Assembly: GCF_016863395.1 (NCBI RefSeq)
Contig: NZ_BOOU01000068.1
Span: forward strand, 61,586 to 125,585
From: Sphaerisporangium rufum
GTDB taxonomy: Bacteria > Actinomycetota > Actinomycetes > Streptosporangiales > Streptosporangiaceae
Reading direction: 5' to 3'
Length of the DNA stretch: 64,000 nt
Shown here: one piece after another, positions 44,914-53,602 of the stretch
Numbering within the stretch: position 1 is the first letter of the stretch
Layout: every line of letters starts with the position of its first letter
Translations under genes and position numbers: made by a program
Notes under the pieces: generated by a model
Told to the model about the DNA's origin: nothing
The model's input: the letters and a program-made list of their open reading frames with translations, nothing else
Databases searched by the model: none

Positions 44914-45480
44914 GTGGAAGCCTTCCTGATCAGTCTCGGCGTCGTCTTCGTGGCCGAACTGGGCGACAAGAGCCAACTCATGGCGATGACGTTCGCCACC
45001 CGGTTCCGGCCCTGGCCGGTGCTGGCCGGCATCACCATCGCCACCACCGTGGTGCACCTGTTCAGCGTCGCCGTCGGCGGGCTCATCGGCGACGCGCTGC
45101 CGACGACCGCCATCTCCATCGCGGCCGGCGTGGCGTTCCTCGCCTTCGCGGGGTGGACGCTGCGCGGCGACACGCTGACCGACGCCGAGTCGGCCAAGGC
45201 CCGCAACACCACCCGCAGCGCGCTGATCGCGGTGAGCGTGGCGTTCTTCCTGGCCGAGCTGGGCGACAAGACGATGCTCGCCACCATCACGCTGGCCACC
45301 CAGCACGGCTGGCTCGGCACCTGGATCGGCTCCACGGTCGGCATGGTGGCCGCGGACGCGCTGGCCATCGCCGTCGGCCGGATGCTCGGCCGCAGGCTGC
45401 CGGACAAGGTGATCCGCTATGGCGCGGCCGCCGCCTTCGCGATCTTCGGGGTGCTGTTGCTGCTGGAGCCGCTGCGCTGA
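44914..45480 (+). CDS. GDT1/TMEM165 (UPF0016) family Mn2+ exporter
   Basis: Membrane protein of 188 residues with six spans and two copies of the family motif, VAELGDKSQ (13-21) and LAELGDKTM, whose acidic residues bind the cation. Family members move Mn2+ (and Ca2+) out of the cytosol, and the upstream Mn2+ riboswitch supports that role. GTG start; the only ribosome-site candidate, GAAGGG, is 12 bases away, so translation may depend on leader folding. Convergent with murB, with 14 bases between the stops. Confidence 0.92.
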   Translation: MEAFLISLGVVFVAELGDKSQLMAMTFATRFRPWPVLAGITIATTVVHLFSVAVGGLIGDALPTTAISIAAGVAFLAFAGWTLRGDTLTDAESAKARNTTRSALIAVSVAFFLAELGDKTMLATITLATQHGWLGTWIGSTVGMVAADALAIAVGRMLGRRLPDKVIRYGAAAAFAIFGVLLLLEPLR

Positions 45481-45494
45481 GCCGGCCGCCCGGG

Positions 45495-46649
45495 TCAGAG
45501 CCCGGCGCCGACCAGCACCGGCTCGTTGACCAGCGTGACGCCGAACTTGGCGCGCACGCCGTCCCGGACCTCCCGGGCCAGCGCGAGCAGGTCGGCCGTG
45601 GTGGCCGGCGCCTCGCCGGCCGGCCCCGGGAGGCCGTCCCCCGGCAGGCCGTCACTCTGCGGACCGGCGCCGGCGAGCGCCTCCGGGTCGGTGGCCGGGC
45701 CGGTCACGCCCAGCCCGCCCGGGTTGGTCAGCGCGAGCGTGTGCTTGGTGGAGATGCGCGCCGGGCCGCGGCGGTACCCCTTGGCGAACCCCGCGTGCTC
45801 GATCAGCCAGGCCGCCGGCACCTTCACCGCGCCGTCCGGCATCGGCCAGCGCGGGAACCCGGGCGCCCGGAGCTCCAGCTCCGCCGCCTCCGCCGCGGTG
45901 AGGATCGGGTTGGTGAAGAACGAGCCCGCGCTGCAGGTGTCGGGGTCGGCCGCGTCCAGCACCATTCCCTTGCCGCGGCGCAGCCGCAGCACGGCCGCGC
46001 GCGCGTCGCGCAGCGGCACCCGTTCGCCCGCCCGCACGCCCAGCCGGGTGGCCAGCTCCTGGTAGGCGATCGGCCCGGACTCGGCCGACCTGGCCAGCCG
46101 GTAGGTGACCGACAGCACCACATGCCGTCCCGGGTCGGCCTTGAACGCGCTGTGCCGGTAGGCGAAGCCGCACCGCTCGGCGGGCAGGTCGAGCAGCTCG
46201 CCGGTCGCCCGGTCGTACACGCGCACCGCGGCCACGGTCTGCGCGACCTCCTGGCCGTAGGCGCCGACGTTCTGGATCGGGGTGGAGCCCACCGACCCGG
46301 GGATGCCCGACAGGCACTCCACGCCGGACCAGCCCTCGGCCACCGTGCGCGCCACCAGCGCGTCCCAGTCCTCGCCGGCCTGCGCGGTGACCGTCACCCG
46401 GTCGCCGTCCTGGCGGACCTCGACGCCGCGCGAGGCGACCCGGACCACCAGCCCGTCGAATCCCGCGTCCGCGACGACCAGGTTGCTGCCGCCGCCGAGC
46501 AGCAGCACCGGCTCGCCGGCCCGGTCGGCCGCCGCGACCAGCTCCACCAGCTCCGCCGCCGAATCCGCCGCGGCGAAGGCGCGCGCGGGCCCGCCCAGCC
46601 GCAACGTGGTGTACGGGGCGATCCGCACCCCTGCCAGCCGGTCAGCCAT
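45495..46649 (-). CDS. murB: UDP-N-acetylmuramate dehydrogenase
   Basis: FAD enzyme of 384 residues making UDP-MurNAc for peptidoglycan. Seen: TLRLGGPA, LLGGGSNLVVAD (FAD), SGIPGSVGSTPIQNVGAYGQE, CGFAYRHSAFK (Tyr/Lys), and SAGSFFTNPI with the catalytic Ser. A Gly/Pro-rich insert of about 35 residues near the C-terminus, before TADLLALAREVRDGVRAKFG, is not in most MurB. ATG 46649. In streptomycete-like genomes murB sits near the hadAB-rpmG block, as here. Confidence 0.94.
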   Translation of the reverse strand: MADRLAGVRIAPYTTLRLGGPARAFAAADSAAELVELVAAADRAGEPVLLLGGGSNLVVADAGFDGLVVRVASRGVEVRQDGDRVTVTAQAGEDWDALVARTVAEGWSGVECLSGIPGSVGSTPIQNVGAYGQEVAQTVAAVRVYDRATGELLDLPAERCGFAYRHSAFKADPGRHVVLSVTYRLARSAESGPIAYQELATRLGVRAGERVPLRDARAAVLRLRRGKGMVLDAADPDTCSAGSFFTNPILTAAEAAELELRAPGFPRWPMPDGAVKVPAAWLIEHAGFAKGYRRGPARISTKHTLALTNPGGLGVTGPATDPEALAGAGPQSDGLPGDGLPGPAGEAPATTADLLALAREVRDGVRAKFGVTLVNEPVLVGAGL

Positions 46650-46797
46650 GCACCATCCCCACATCGCCCCAGATCGCCCGACGTCATCCGACGGCACGCC
46701 ACGCAAGGTGGCCGGACGCCGCCCGACGGCGCGGGCCGGCGCGCGGGGCTCCCGCGGCGCCGGCCCTCAGCCTAGTGCGCACCGCCGGTGGCCGGTC

Positions 46798-48141
46798 TCA
46801 CCCGCCGTCGGCCGAGCGCAGCAGGTCCAGCACCCGGTCGTAGGTGCGGCGCGACTCGCGGTCGCGGTAGCCGGGGTCGGCGTCGTGGTAGGCGCGGTGC
46901 CGCTCCTGGTGGACCGGCAGCTCCGCGTCGGGGACGACGGCCCGGCCGGGCAGCCGCAGCGAGAACTCCAGGTCGGCGTTGCGGTAGTACCGGGCCTTCT
47001 CCGGGAACCCGCCGGCGGCCAGGGCCTGGTCGCGGCGGACCGCCAGCAGGTAGCCGAGCAGCCCGCGCACCTGGCCGGGGCCGGCGTCGTGCCAGTCGTG
47101 CCCGCTCTCGTCGGGGTCGACGCCCTTCCAGCCCGCGGCGGACACCCCGTCGCCGAGCGAGTCCACCAGCGGGGTGATCGCGTCACCGTCCAGCACGGTC
47201 GAGGTCTCCATGACGACGTGCACGTCCCCGCCGTCCAGCGCGAGCAGCTTGTTGCGGCTCGCGCCCCAGCCGGCCGCGCCGCCCTGCCAGTGCGGGGTCT
47301 CGGCGACGTGCCAGGCCTGGACGCGCTCGGGGTGCCGCTCGGCGAATTCGTGCAGGACCCGCCCGGCGCCGTCCACGTCGCCGAGGTCCAACGCGATGAT
47401 CTTCGCGTCGGTGTGCGTGACCAGCGCCTCCAGGCACCTGCCCACCTCGTCCGGCGCGCCGTCCACCAGCAGAGCCACCGTGACCTGCCGCGCCGGCCGC
47501 TCCGGGCGCTCCTCGGTGGTCGCGGCGGCGCTGATCGCCTCGTCCAGCCGGGACGCGGCGAGCGAGGAGTCCCACAGCACCTGGGAGGCCACCGCGCTGT
47601 CGCTGCCGGTCTCCGCCTCGCCGGTCCGGGCCGCCGCGTCGGTGCCGGCCGGCGTCCGCGTGCCCTCGGCCGCCCCGGGCGAGCCGGGCGCGCCGCCGGT
47701 CGCGGACGCCGTCCCGCCGCGCCCGGCCACCGGGTGCGGCCGGCCGCCCTCCGGCTGCCCGCGCTCCTCGGTCGACTCGGCGCCGCCGGCCTCATGATCG
47801 CGTTCAACGCCGGGGCGGCCCTCCGGCCCCAGCCGGTCGGCCCGCGCGAGGCCGTCCACGCTCCGCCCCTGACCGGCGGCCGGCGGCCCGGTCCGCGCCT
47901 GCGGTGCCTCGGGTGCCTCGCTCGCCGCCGGCCCGGACGGTTCGGGGATCGCCGCGACCGTCGGCCACACCTTGAACGGCGGCCGGGAGGTCAGCTCGTA
48001 CCCCTCGGCGGCGTCGTGCACCAGCCAACCGGCGTCCTCGATCTCCTGCCGCAGGACGTCCGCGGTCGCGAAGTCACCCTCGGCCCTGGCCTTCGCCCGC
48101 TGCTCGGCGAGCCCGTGTACGTGATTCGGTGGCTCTGTCAC
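46798..48141 (-). CDS. GT-A-fold glycosyltransferase with CysS-like N-terminal segment
   Basis: Protein of 447 residues. The N-terminal 60 residues (LAEQRAKARAEGDFATADVLRQEIEDAGWLVHDAAEGYEL) copy the C-terminal helical piece of cysteinyl-tRNA synthetases. A disordered Gly/Ala/Glu-rich stretch of about 130 residues follows. From about 220 on comes a family-2-like glycosyltransferase domain (VTVALLVDGAPDEVGRCLEAL, ASRNKLLALDGGDVHVVMETSTVLDGDAI, NADLEFSLRL). The GT metal DxD is not classical. Start GTG 48141. Role unknown; it sits between murB and hadB. Confidence 0.72.
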   Translation of the reverse strand: MTEPPNHVHGLAEQRAKARAEGDFATADVLRQEIEDAGWLVHDAAEGYELTSRPPFKVWPTVAAIPEPSGPAASEAPEAPQARTGPPAAGQGRSVDGLARADRLGPEGRPGVERDHEAGGAESTEERGQPEGGRPHPVAGRGGTASATGGAPGSPGAAEGTRTPAGTDAAARTGEAETGSDSAVASQVLWDSSLAASRLDEAISAAATTEERPERPARQVTVALLVDGAPDEVGRCLEALVTHTDAKIIALDLGDVDGAGRVLHEFAERHPERVQAWHVAETPHWQGGAAGWGASRNKLLALDGGDVHVVMETSTVLDGDAITPLVDSLGDGVSAAGWKGVDPDESGHDWHDAGPGQVRGLLGYLLAVRRDQALAAGGFPEKARYYRNADLEFSLRLPGRAVVPDAELPVHQERHRAYHDADPGYRDRESRRTYDRVLDLLRSADGG

Positions 48142-48313
48142 GATCGCCGCCCTACCCACACCGGCCCGAAGCATTCCCGCTCCACCAGCGGGGCGACGCA
48201 CAGCCGGGCACAGGCCCGGGGCACAGGCGGGCGAGCGGGTGCGGGCGGACGAGGAGGGACGAGGAGGGACGCGGTCAGCCGAGGAGGGCAGGGACGGGCA
48301 AGGACCGGCGCGG

Positions 48314-48742
48314 TCAGGCGAGCCGGACGGTGGCGCGCGCCCGGGACAGCACCCGCGAGTCGCCGGAGCGGGCGGTCAGCGCCAGCACGACCAGGTTCTC
48401 GTCCCGCTTCTCCTCCACGACGCCGCTCACGGTGATCACCGCGCCGGCGTCGTTGTCCGGGACGACGACCATGGACGAGAAGCGCACGCCGTAGTCCACC
48501 AGCGCGCCCGGGTCGCCCGTCCAGTCGGTGACGAACCGGCCGGCCTGCGCCATGGTGAACATGCCGTGCGCGATCACGTCCGGCAGGCCGACCGCCTTGG
48601 CGTACCGCTCGTTCCAGTGGATCGGGTTGAAGTCGCCCGAGGCGCCGGCGTACATCACCAGGTCGACCCGGTGCACGGGGTAGTCGACGGCCGGGATGTC
48701 CTGGCCCACCTCGACCTCGTCGTACTTCACGGTCGCGGTCAT
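48314..48742 (-). CDS. hadB: MaoC-type (3R)-hydroxyacyl-ACP dehydratase, HadB-like
   Basis: Hot-dog-fold dehydratase subunit of 142 residues. The hydratase-2 motif DFNPIHWNERYAKAVGLPDVIAHGMFTMAQ holds the catalytic Asp and His. Together with HadA it dehydrates 3-hydroxyacyl-ACP in FAS-II fatty-acid elongation. Starts 3 bases after the hadA stop. Gene order rpmG-hadA-hadB matches mycobacteria (Rv0634B-Rv0636). Confidence 0.92.
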   Translation of the reverse strand: MTATVKYDEVEVGQDIPAVDYPVHRVDLVMYAGASGDFNPIHWNERYAKAVGLPDVIAHGMFTMAQAGRFVTDWTGDPGALVDYGVRFSSMVVVPDNDAGAVITVSGVVEEKRDENLVVLALTARSGDSRVLSRARATVRLA

Positions 48743-48745
48743 CGG

Positions 48746-49195
48746 TTACGCCGCCCCTCCGCGCTCGATGAGAGTGTTGTAGGTCGTGCAGACCGGCTCG
48801 CCGGCGACGGTGGTCACCTCGCTGGTGACGGTGAGCAGCTCGTTGCGGCCGACGCTGCGGATGTCGCTGATGGTCGAGACGCACAGCAGCTCGTCGCCGG
48901 CACGCACGGGCCGGGTGTAGTGGAAACGCTGCTCGCCGTGCACCACCATCGAGAAGTCCAGCCCGAGCTCGGGGTCGGCCAGCGCCGCGCCGGCGCCGGC
49001 GAGGCTGAAGACGATGGGGAAGGTGGGCGGCGCGATGACGTCGGGGTGGCCGGCCGCCCGCGCCGCCTCGGGGTCGCGGTAGATCGGGTTCTGGTCGCCG
49101 ATGGCGGCCGCGAACTCCTTGATCTTGACGCGCGACACCTCGTAGGGGGTGGCCGCCGGGAACGTCCGCCCGACGAAATCACGGTTCAGAGCCAT
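48746..49195 (-). CDS. hadA: FAS1-like/HadA dehydratase subunit
   Basis: Hot-dog-fold partner of HadB, 149 residues: GDQNPIYRDPEAARAAGHPDVIAPPTFPIV at the N-terminus, HGEQRFHYTRPVRAGDEL in the middle. It supplies the long substrate tunnel while HadB carries the catalytic pair. ATG 49195 with AAGGG about 10 bases upstream. Confidence 0.92.
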   Translation of the reverse strand: MALNRDFVGRTFPAATPYEVSRVKIKEFAAAIGDQNPIYRDPEAARAAGHPDVIAPPTFPIVFSLAGAGAALADPELGLDFSMVVHGEQRFHYTRPVRAGDELLCVSTISDIRSVGRNELLTVTSEVTTVAGEPVCTTYNTLIERGGAA

Positions 49196-49618
49196 CGTGC
49201 CGGTGCCCTTTCGCAACGCGGAGCTGTGCGCCCGACGGTAACAGAGCGGCCGCCGGACGCGGGCACCGCCGAGCGCGCCCGCGCCGCCCGGGCGCATCGC
49301 CCCTCGCGGTCGTGGCACGACATCGCGGCCGGCGGCTGCGCCGCCCGCGGGCATCGCCGGTCCGGGCATCCGGGAAAGCCGGGCACACGTCAAACCGGTG
49401 CCCTCGGTCGAGGACACCGGTCGCACGGTCACCATCGTGGCGGTGCGGAACGCACCGGCTCCCCCACCGAGCCGGCCGGCGGCCATCGCAGGCGGTCACA
49501 CCACCGGCGAGACCCGCCCGCGACGCGCCACGAGGCCATTCGCCCCCTGGGCCGTCCGCCGGGAACACCCCGCGGCCCGGCCCTGGCCCGCCCGGTCAGG
49601 GCGGTACCGATGCCTGGG
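49196..49618. other. Intergenic region between rpmG and hadA
   Basis: 423 bases with no gene I can support. Several GC hairpins are possible, for example around 49328-49350, and the hadAB promoter should lie here, but no clear -35/-10 pair is visible. Confidence 0.5.
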
Positions 49619-49783
49619 TCAGCGGGTCTCGCGGTGCGCGCGGTGCGTCTTGCAGTTGGGGCAGTACTTCTTCAGCTCCAGGCGGTCCGGGTCGTTGCGC
49701 CGGTTCTTCCGCGTGATGTAGTTGCGGTGCTTGCACTCCTGGCAGGCCAGCGTGATCTTCGGCCTAACGTCGGTGGCAGCCAC
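49619..49783 (-). CDS. rpmG: 50S ribosomal protein L33
   Basis: Ribosomal protein of 54 residues: [46 protein letters not shown]. The two CxxC pairs make this the zinc-binding form. GTG start at 49783 with AAAGG upstream. It follows tRNA-Met and precedes hadA, the standard actinobacterial order. Confidence 0.97.
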   Translation of the reverse strand: MAATDVRPKITLACQECKHRNYITRKNRRNDPDRLELKKYCPNCKTHRAHRETR

Positions 49784-49864
49784 GTGGGAGTGCCTTTCTA
49801 CGTTCGGGACACATGGACAACCCGCGCCGGGTCACCTCTTCGCAGAGGGACCTGGCATGGGTAG

Positions 49865-49938
49865 TAGCGGAGGCCGGACTTGAACCGGCGACACAGCGAT
49901 TATGAGCCGCTTGCTCTGCCTGACTGAGCTACTCCGCC
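49865..49938 (-). tRNA. tRNA-Met (CAT)
   Basis: Full cloverleaf on the minus strand. The acceptor GGCGGAG pairs with CTCCGCT, the anticodon loop is CTCATAA (CAT at 49902-49904), and the T arm is GCCGG-TTCAAGT-CCGGC. CCA is not encoded. An elongator-type methionine tRNA by its acceptor and by its place beside tRNA-Thr and rpmG. Confidence 0.96.
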
Positions 49939-50154
49939 TCAGGGCCGTCGAAATCGACCGGCCTCGCAAGGATACCCGACCTGTACGACGATCGCGCACG
50001 CGCGGTCCTTCGACCGATCGGGACGAGATACTTCAAGTATGCCTGATCCCCGGCCCCCCGCACTTCCCCTTATTTCCGGCGGACAAGCGCACCGTCGGGC
50101 ACCCACTCAAGCGAAAAGCCCTGCCCGGAGAACCGAGAGGGCGTTTGCGCTGCG

Positions 50155-50227
50155 AGCCCCTTTACGGAATCGAACCGTAGACCTTCTCCTTACCATGGAG
50201 ACGCTCTGCCGACTGAGCTAAAGGGGC
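50155..50227 (-). tRNA. tRNA-Thr (GGT)
   Basis: Full cloverleaf on the minus strand. The acceptor GCCCCTT pairs with AAGGGGC, the anticodon stem TCTCC/GGAGA holds the loop ATGGTAA (anticodon GGT), and the T arm is TACGG-TTCGATT-CCGTA. It lies 216 bases upstream of tRNA-Met in the same direction. Confidence 0.96.
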
Positions 50228-50365
50228 CTACCCGGCCGGGCTCCCGGTGCTCCGGGCCGCCCTGCGGACAGGTGTAACCATACACGGACCCCGCGACCTA
50301 CGCGAATCAAACGTCCACCGGGCGCGCGCCCGCCGGACGCGCGGCAGGCCCGTGCCCGGCGCCGG

Positions 50366-50581
50366 TCAGCGGGCCATCGGATGCCGGAGTCGCGGGCGGC
50401 CGCCGACCGGCAGGGTGACCACCTCGCACAGGTCGGCGAGGTCCACGAAACACCGCACCTCGTCGACGCTCCGGCAGTCGGCGACGATCTCACCGTGCCG
50501 CCGGAGCCGGAGCACCTGGCGCCCGCCGAGGACGGCCCCGGTGATCTCGTAGCCGTCCGGCCCCACCCAGCGCGTCTCCAT
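50366..50581 (-). CDS. Small conserved hypothetical protein
   Basis: Protein of 71 residues (METRWVGPDGYEITGAVLGG..., GEIVADCRSVDEVRCFVDLADL). A short beta-rich start and one helix are likely; no motif gives a function. Similar small proteins occur in other actinomycetes as far as I recall. GTG 50593 would add four residues; neither start has a clear ribosome site. Confidence 0.55.
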   Translation of the reverse strand: METRWVGPDGYEITGAVLGGRQVLRLRRHGEIVADCRSVDEVRCFVDLADLCEVVTLPVGGRPRLRHPMAR

Positions 50582-50673
50582 AAGCGGACACACTATGCCT
50601 GATCACCACGAACATCGCGGATAACTTACGGCGCGTCGGTAACAATCGCCGCCGGCGACCCGGCAGCCGCACG

Positions 50674-51210
50674 TCATCGCTGGTCGGAGTCGCGCTCCGG
50701 GTCCATCAGGGCGTTCAACCTGGCGAGCATGCCGGCCAGCAGCCGGACGTCGTCCTGCGGCCAGGTGCCGAGCAGGCCGTCGAAGCGCCGGCGGCGGGCC
50801 GTGCGCGCCCGGTCCAGCCGCCGCCGCCCCTCGCCGGTGAGGCTCAGCAGGTGCGCCCGCCCGTCGGCCGGGTCCGGCTCCCGCTCGACCAGGCCGAGCC
50901 CTTCCAGTCCCTTGACCTGCCGGCTCATCGTCGCCTTGCCCACCCCGAAGTAGGCGGCCAGGTCGCTCGGCCGGGCGGGTGCGACCTCCGCTACGCGTAC
51001 CAGGATGCCGTACGCCCCCGGCTCCAGCTCCGGATGGACCGCGCGGCCCACCTCCGCCGACAGGGCGCGGGAGCGGCGCAGCAGCACGCCGAGCTGGTGT
51101 TCCAGCATCCGGATGGCCTCGCCGTCCGCGGCGTCCGGTTCGCCGGTCGCCGCCGGATGGCCGGGCGCGACCAGAGTGCCGCCCGCCGGCCGCGCAGCCT
51201 TGCCTCGCAC
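50674..51210 (-). CDS. MarR-family regulator downstream of MFS exporter
   Basis: Winged-helix regulator of about 178 residues: LGVLLRRSRALSAEVGRAVHPELEPGAYGILVRV, RPSDLAAYFGVGKATMSRQVKGLEGLGLVEREPDPADGRAHLLSLT (recognition helix and wing). Paired GTG codons at 51213 and 51210 follow AGGGAG; 51210 has the better spacing, while ATG 51264 would overlap the MFS gene by 17 bases. Third gene of the MarR-MFS-MarR unit. Confidence 0.86.
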   Translation of the reverse strand: MRGKAARPAGGTLVAPGHPAATGEPDAADGEAIRMLEHQLGVLLRRSRALSAEVGRAVHPELEPGAYGILVRVAEVAPARPSDLAAYFGVGKATMSRQVKGLEGLGLVEREPDPADGRAHLLSLTGEGRRRLDRARTARRRRFDGLLGTWPQDDVRLLAGMLARLNALMDPERDSDQR

Positions 51211-51247
51211 CACTCGCTCCCTCGTCGCCGGTCCGATCCCCAGTCTG

Positions 51248-53074
51248 TCAGGGACGGCCGTCATGGCGCACATGCCGCCCGCCGCCGTGGGCGTGGTGGC
51301 CGTCGCGGCCCGGCGGCCGTCCACCCGGATGCGCGTGCCGGCCGCCGCCCTCGGCGTGCCGCCCGCCGCCGCCCGAGCCGGTGGCGTGCCCGTCCGCGTG
51401 CCGCGGGGCGGCGCGGCCGGCCCCGTCGGCGGCGCGCGTCGCGGCGCCATCGGCCACCGCGACGGGTGCCGCGACGGGTGCCGCGACCGGCGCGGCGTCC
51501 GGGCCTTCGCCGTCACCCCGCTCCTCGGCGGCCCGCACCTGTTCGGCGGTGCGCAGCGGGATCTCCTTGATGAACAGCACCGCGACCAGCGCCAGCAGCA
51601 GGCATGGCGCCGCGTACAGGAAGATGTCGCCGACGCCGTGACCGTAGGCGTCCTGCACCACCGCGCGCACCGGCGCGGGCAGGTCGGCCAGCCGAGGCAG
51701 CGCGCCGTCCTCCAGCCCGGTGCGTACACCCAGCCGGCCGAGGCCCTGGGCGAGGTAGTCCGTCACCCGGTGCCCCAGCAGCGCGCCGAGGGCCGCCACG
51801 CCGATCGCGCCGCCGAGCGTGCGGAAGAACGCGACGACCGAGCTGGCCGCGCCGAGCTGGTCGGTGGGCACCTGGTTCTGCACCGACAGCACGAGGTTCT
51901 GCATGCTCATGCCGAGGCCGGTGCCGATCGCGAACATGTAGACCGCGATCACCCAGTAGTTCGTGTCGTACCGCAGGGTGCCCATCAGCCCGAATCCGGC
52001 GGTGAGCAGGGTCGCCCCGGTGACCAGGAAGACCTTCCAGCGCCCGGTGCGGGTGATGATCTGCCCGGCGATGGTGGACGACAGCGCGAGGCCGAGGATC
52101 ATCGGCAGCGTCATGATGCCCGCCATGGTCGGCGACTCGCCGCGGGCGAGCTGGAAGTACTGGCTCAGGAAGGTGGTCGCGCCGAACATGCCGATGCCGA
52201 CGAACAGGCTGGCCAGCACCGCGAGGCTGATGGCGGCCCGCCGGAACAGCCGCAGCGGCACGATCGGCTCGGCGGCCCTGGACTCCACCAGCACGAACAG
52301 CAGGGCGAGCACGAGCGAGCCGCCGACCATCGCGCCGGTCTGCCAGGACAGCCAGCCGTAGGACCGGCCGGCGAACGAGACCCAGACCAGCAGCAGCGAG
52401 ACCGCGGCGGTGATCAGGAAGGCGCCGGCCCAGTCGATCCGCACCTCGCGCCGGCGCAGCGGCAGGTGCAGGGTCTTCTGCAGCACCACGAAGGCGAGCA
52501 GCGCGAACGGCACGCCGACGTAGAAGCACCACCGCCAGCCGAGCCAGGAGGTGTCGACGATGACGCCGCCGATCAGCGGCCCGGCGATCGTCGCCAGGGC
52601 GAAGACGGCGCCGATGTAGCCGGAGTAGCGGCCGCGCTCGCGGGGGGCGATGATCGCCGCCATGATCACCTGGACCAGCGCGGTGAGGCCGCCGGCGCCC
52701 AGCCCTTGCACGACGCGGGCGGCGATGAGCAGGCCGGGAGTCTGCGCCAGGCCGGCGAGCGCCGACCCGATCACGAAGATCACCAGGCCGATCTGGACCA
52801 GCATCTTCTTGCTCACCAGGTCGGCGAGCTTGCCCCAGATGGGAGTGGAGACCGTGGTGGCCAGCAGGGTGGACGTGATCACCCACGTATAGGTGGTCTC
52901 GTCGGCGTGCAGGTCGGCGATGATCGTGGGCAGGGCGTTCGCGACGACGGTCGAGGACAGCATCGCCACGAACAGGCCGAGCAGCAGTCCCGACAGCGCC
53001 TCCAGGATCTCGCGGTGCGTCATGGGCGCCGCGGCCTGGGCCGCGGGCGGCCCGGCCGGTACTGCGGTTGTCAT
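51248..53074 (-). CDS. DHA2-family (EmrB/QacA-like) multidrug MFS exporter with His-rich tail
   Basis: H+-driven efflux pump of 608 residues with about 14 spans. AMLSSTVVANALPTIIADL is the DHA2 first helix, GRYSGYIGAVFALATIAGPLIGG is the motif C region, and FRTLGGAIGVAALGALLG lies in helix 11-12. After the last span (about residue 500) comes a cytoplasmic tail rich in His, Gly, Ala and Arg (RHAEGGGRHAHPGG, DGHHAHGGGRHVRHDG). The tail could bind metal. AAAGGAC precedes ATG 53074, 10 bases after the MarR stop. Confidence 0.9.
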   Translation of the reverse strand: MTTAVPAGPPAAQAAAPMTHREILEALSGLLLGLFVAMLSSTVVANALPTIIADLHADETTYTWVITSTLLATTVSTPIWGKLADLVSKKMLVQIGLVIFVIGSALAGLAQTPGLLIAARVVQGLGAGGLTALVQVIMAAIIAPRERGRYSGYIGAVFALATIAGPLIGGVIVDTSWLGWRWCFYVGVPFALLAFVVLQKTLHLPLRRREVRIDWAGAFLITAAVSLLLVWVSFAGRSYGWLSWQTGAMVGGSLVLALLFVLVESRAAEPIVPLRLFRRAAISLAVLASLFVGIGMFGATTFLSQYFQLARGESPTMAGIMTLPMILGLALSSTIAGQIITRTGRWKVFLVTGATLLTAGFGLMGTLRYDTNYWVIAVYMFAIGTGLGMSMQNLVLSVQNQVPTDQLGAASSVVAFFRTLGGAIGVAALGALLGHRVTDYLAQGLGRLGVRTGLEDGALPRLADLPAPVRAVVQDAYGHGVGDIFLYAAPCLLLALVAVLFIKEIPLRTAEQVRAAEERGDGEGPDAAPVAAPVAAPVAVADGAATRAADGAGRAAPRHADGHATGSGGGGRHAEGGGRHAHPGGRPPGRDGHHAHGGGRHVRHDGRP

Positions 53075-53084
53075 CGAAGTCCTT

Positions 53085-53588
53085 TCACGGGAGGGAGGGG
53101 ACGGGCGGCGCGGGGGGCGCGGGGGCGCGGGGGGCGCGGGGGGCATGGTCGCCGGGCGCCCGGCCGGCGTCGAAGCTGGTGCGGAGGCGGGCGAGCAGCC
53201 GGCCGAGGGTGGCGATCTCCTCGTCGGTCCAGTCGTCCAGCATCGCGGCCAGCCGGGCACCGAGCCGGTCGGTCGACTCGCGCATGACCTGGCGTCCCTG
53301 CGGGGTGAGCCGCAGGTAGGACGAGCGGCCGTCGCGGGGGTTGGGCATGCGCTCGACCCAGCCGCGCACGACCAGCTCGGTGACGTGCCTGCTGATCACG
53401 GACTGGTCGACGTCGAGGATCTCGGCCAGCTCGCCGACCCGCAGATCGCCCCGGCGGTCCAGCGCGGCGAGCAGCGTGACGCCGGAGCGCGGGCAGCCGG
53501 GCGGCAGCTCACGCCGCATCGCCTTGATGACCGCGCCGGCCTCCCCCAGCCGGACCAGCAACTCGGCGCCGACGGCGTCGGATGCCAT
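53085..53588 (-). CDS. MarR-family repressor of the MFS exporter
   Basis: Regulator of 167 residues: SGVTLLAALDRRGDLRVGELAEILDVDQSVISRHVTELVVRGWVERMPNPRDGRSSYLRLT is a complete MarR winged helix. The last 25 residues are Pro/Ala-rich and probably unstructured. GGAGG lies 5 bases before the ATG. It is the first gene of the unit and probably binds the 40-base repeat right upstream; drugs binding it would release the pump genes. Confidence 0.9.
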   Translation of the reverse strand: MASDAVGAELLVRLGEAGAVIKAMRRELPPGCPRSGVTLLAALDRRGDLRVGELAEILDVDQSVISRHVTELVVRGWVERMPNPRDGRSSYLRLTPQGRQVMRESTDRLGARLAAMLDDWTDEEIATLGRLLARLRTSFDAGRAPGDHAPRAPRAPAPPAPPVPSLP

Positions 53589-53602
53589 GGCTCCTCCATC
53601 TG

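Noticed and set aside
49939..50154. A third tRNA between tRNA-Met and tRNA-Thr
   Set aside because: No T-arm GTTCRA motif with matching stems in the 216-base gap.
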